From Platycnemis pennipes (Eukaryota; Arthropoda; Insecta; Odonata; Platycnemididae), in NCBI GenBank assembly GCA_933228895.1, contig OW121846.1, positions 108,889,054 to 108,953,053 of the forward strand: a stretch of DNA of 64,000 nucleotides. The letters run 5' to 3'. Shown in pieces: positions 63,345-64,000 of this stretch. The notes beneath the pieces are model-generated. The model saw nothing but the letters and a program-made list of their open reading frames with translations, was not told where the DNA came from and ran no database searches. The first letter of the stretch is position 1; every line of letters begins with the position of its first letter. The position numbers and the translations under genes were made by a program.

Positions 63345-64000
63345 CGTTTTCTTTCACGAGCAGCAATCGAGGGTCAGTGCTGTGGAACAAGCGGCTAATT
63401 AAGGACTACCCTGTCATGAAGGAACTCCATTTTATTGGTCCTCTGCCACCAAGATTTCGAGGAAGATAAATTCTGGCGACGGAAGACTTTGGATAAAGAT
63501 TTTGACAAATAGTCACCATCTTCCTTGCCCCATCATAGTTTTGACACTTTGACTTTCCATTTGATGTAGATGAAGGTGTAGAGCTGTGTTGGAACTGCAA
63601 ACATATCGAGGCAGCTGCCTTATTCTTGCCAGACAGGTCAGAACTCTGATCATTTGAGCCTGCCTCCATTTCACTGTGAGTATATCCTTCACCACTCTCA
63701 CCTCCTCCACCTAGCACTGGGGAATGCTGTGATATTCATACCTCTTGTCATCATCAAGATGAAGAATGACATTCCAGTCAATGAGTTACACGTCCTTGTT
63801 CTAAGAAATTTTTCCTTTTGCCAGATGGATGATTGCACACTTGTCCAATCCCTAACTCCATCCTTATGCCCTCACAACATTTTTTTATGGTGCCCAATTC
63901 CATGCACCGGTCTTTCGTGGTGGAAGCATAATGATACAGGTCATCCATGTAACATAGATAGGCGACCTCATGCTTCTTATTTGAGGGACAACGCTCATCC
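63345..64000 (-). pseudogene. R2-like LINE reverse transcriptase fragment (runs off the window)
   Basis: From the window edge: YLCYMDDLYHYASTTKDRCM with the catalytic YMDD, then MELGTIKKCCEGIRMELGIG. After a break come VARIYLPRNLGGRGPIKWSS and FMTG (polymerase thumb). Its last 80 bp match 11475-11550, tying it to the zinc-finger/endonuclease relic there. Sequence continuity ends sharply at about 63345 against the gypsy relic. Confidence 0.75.

Overview
The window reads as arthropod nuclear DNA, most probably insect. It is AT-rich, with short GT-AG exons separated by long introns full of transposable elements. Nothing prokaryotic or organellar is visible. The species cannot be named from the sequence.

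Host genes. (1) Minus strand 52999->18650 holds a complete gene for the mitochondrial E2 subunit (DBT, dihydrolipoyl transacylase) of the branched-chain 2-oxoacid dehydrogenase complex. I resolve nine coding exons that add to 1362 nt (453 codons plus stop), every junction in phase and every intron GT-AG. They encode a targeting leader, lipoyl domain, E1/E3-binding domain and catalytic domain. (2) Minus strand 12597->12093 holds the first two coding exons of a 1,4-alpha-glucan branching enzyme (GBE1). The rest lies beyond the left edge or in exons I could not see. (3) Minus strand 54426->54098 is a possible terminal exon of an unrecognised gene.

Layout. 1-12 kb, the remainder of the GBE1 locus: a jockey/CR1-like LINE, a THAP relic, a hairpin MITE, copies of an interspersed repeat and an R2-like LINE tail. 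12.6-18.6 kb, between GBE1 and DBT: a minisatellite, a Penelope-like GIY-YIG relic and a piggyBac relic. 18.6-53 kb, DBT and its introns: a Tigger element nested in an RTE-type LINE (intron 8); a 2.4 kb long-TIR DNA transposon and a probable second Tigger (intron 7); an intact single-ORF Ty3/gypsy retrotransposon with 141/142-bp LTRs and a 5-bp target duplication (intron 6); piggyBac-like MITE and SINE (intron 5); and a duplicated family whose copy in intron 6 carries two insertions missing from the copy in intron 4. 53-64 kb: a candidate 4.8 kb TIR element with a THAP-like exon, a MITE made of GGGTAG motifs, a jerky/pogo-like transposase relic, a gypsy integrase relic split by a MITE, and an R2-like reverse transcriptase fragment.

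DBT (branched-chain amino acid catabolism) and GBE1 (glycogen synthesis) share a strand, but nothing shows co-regulation. The main interest is the layered transposon record: nested insertions, empty-site comparisons inside the window, a young gypsy copy, and two DNA transposons I cannot assign to a known superfamily.
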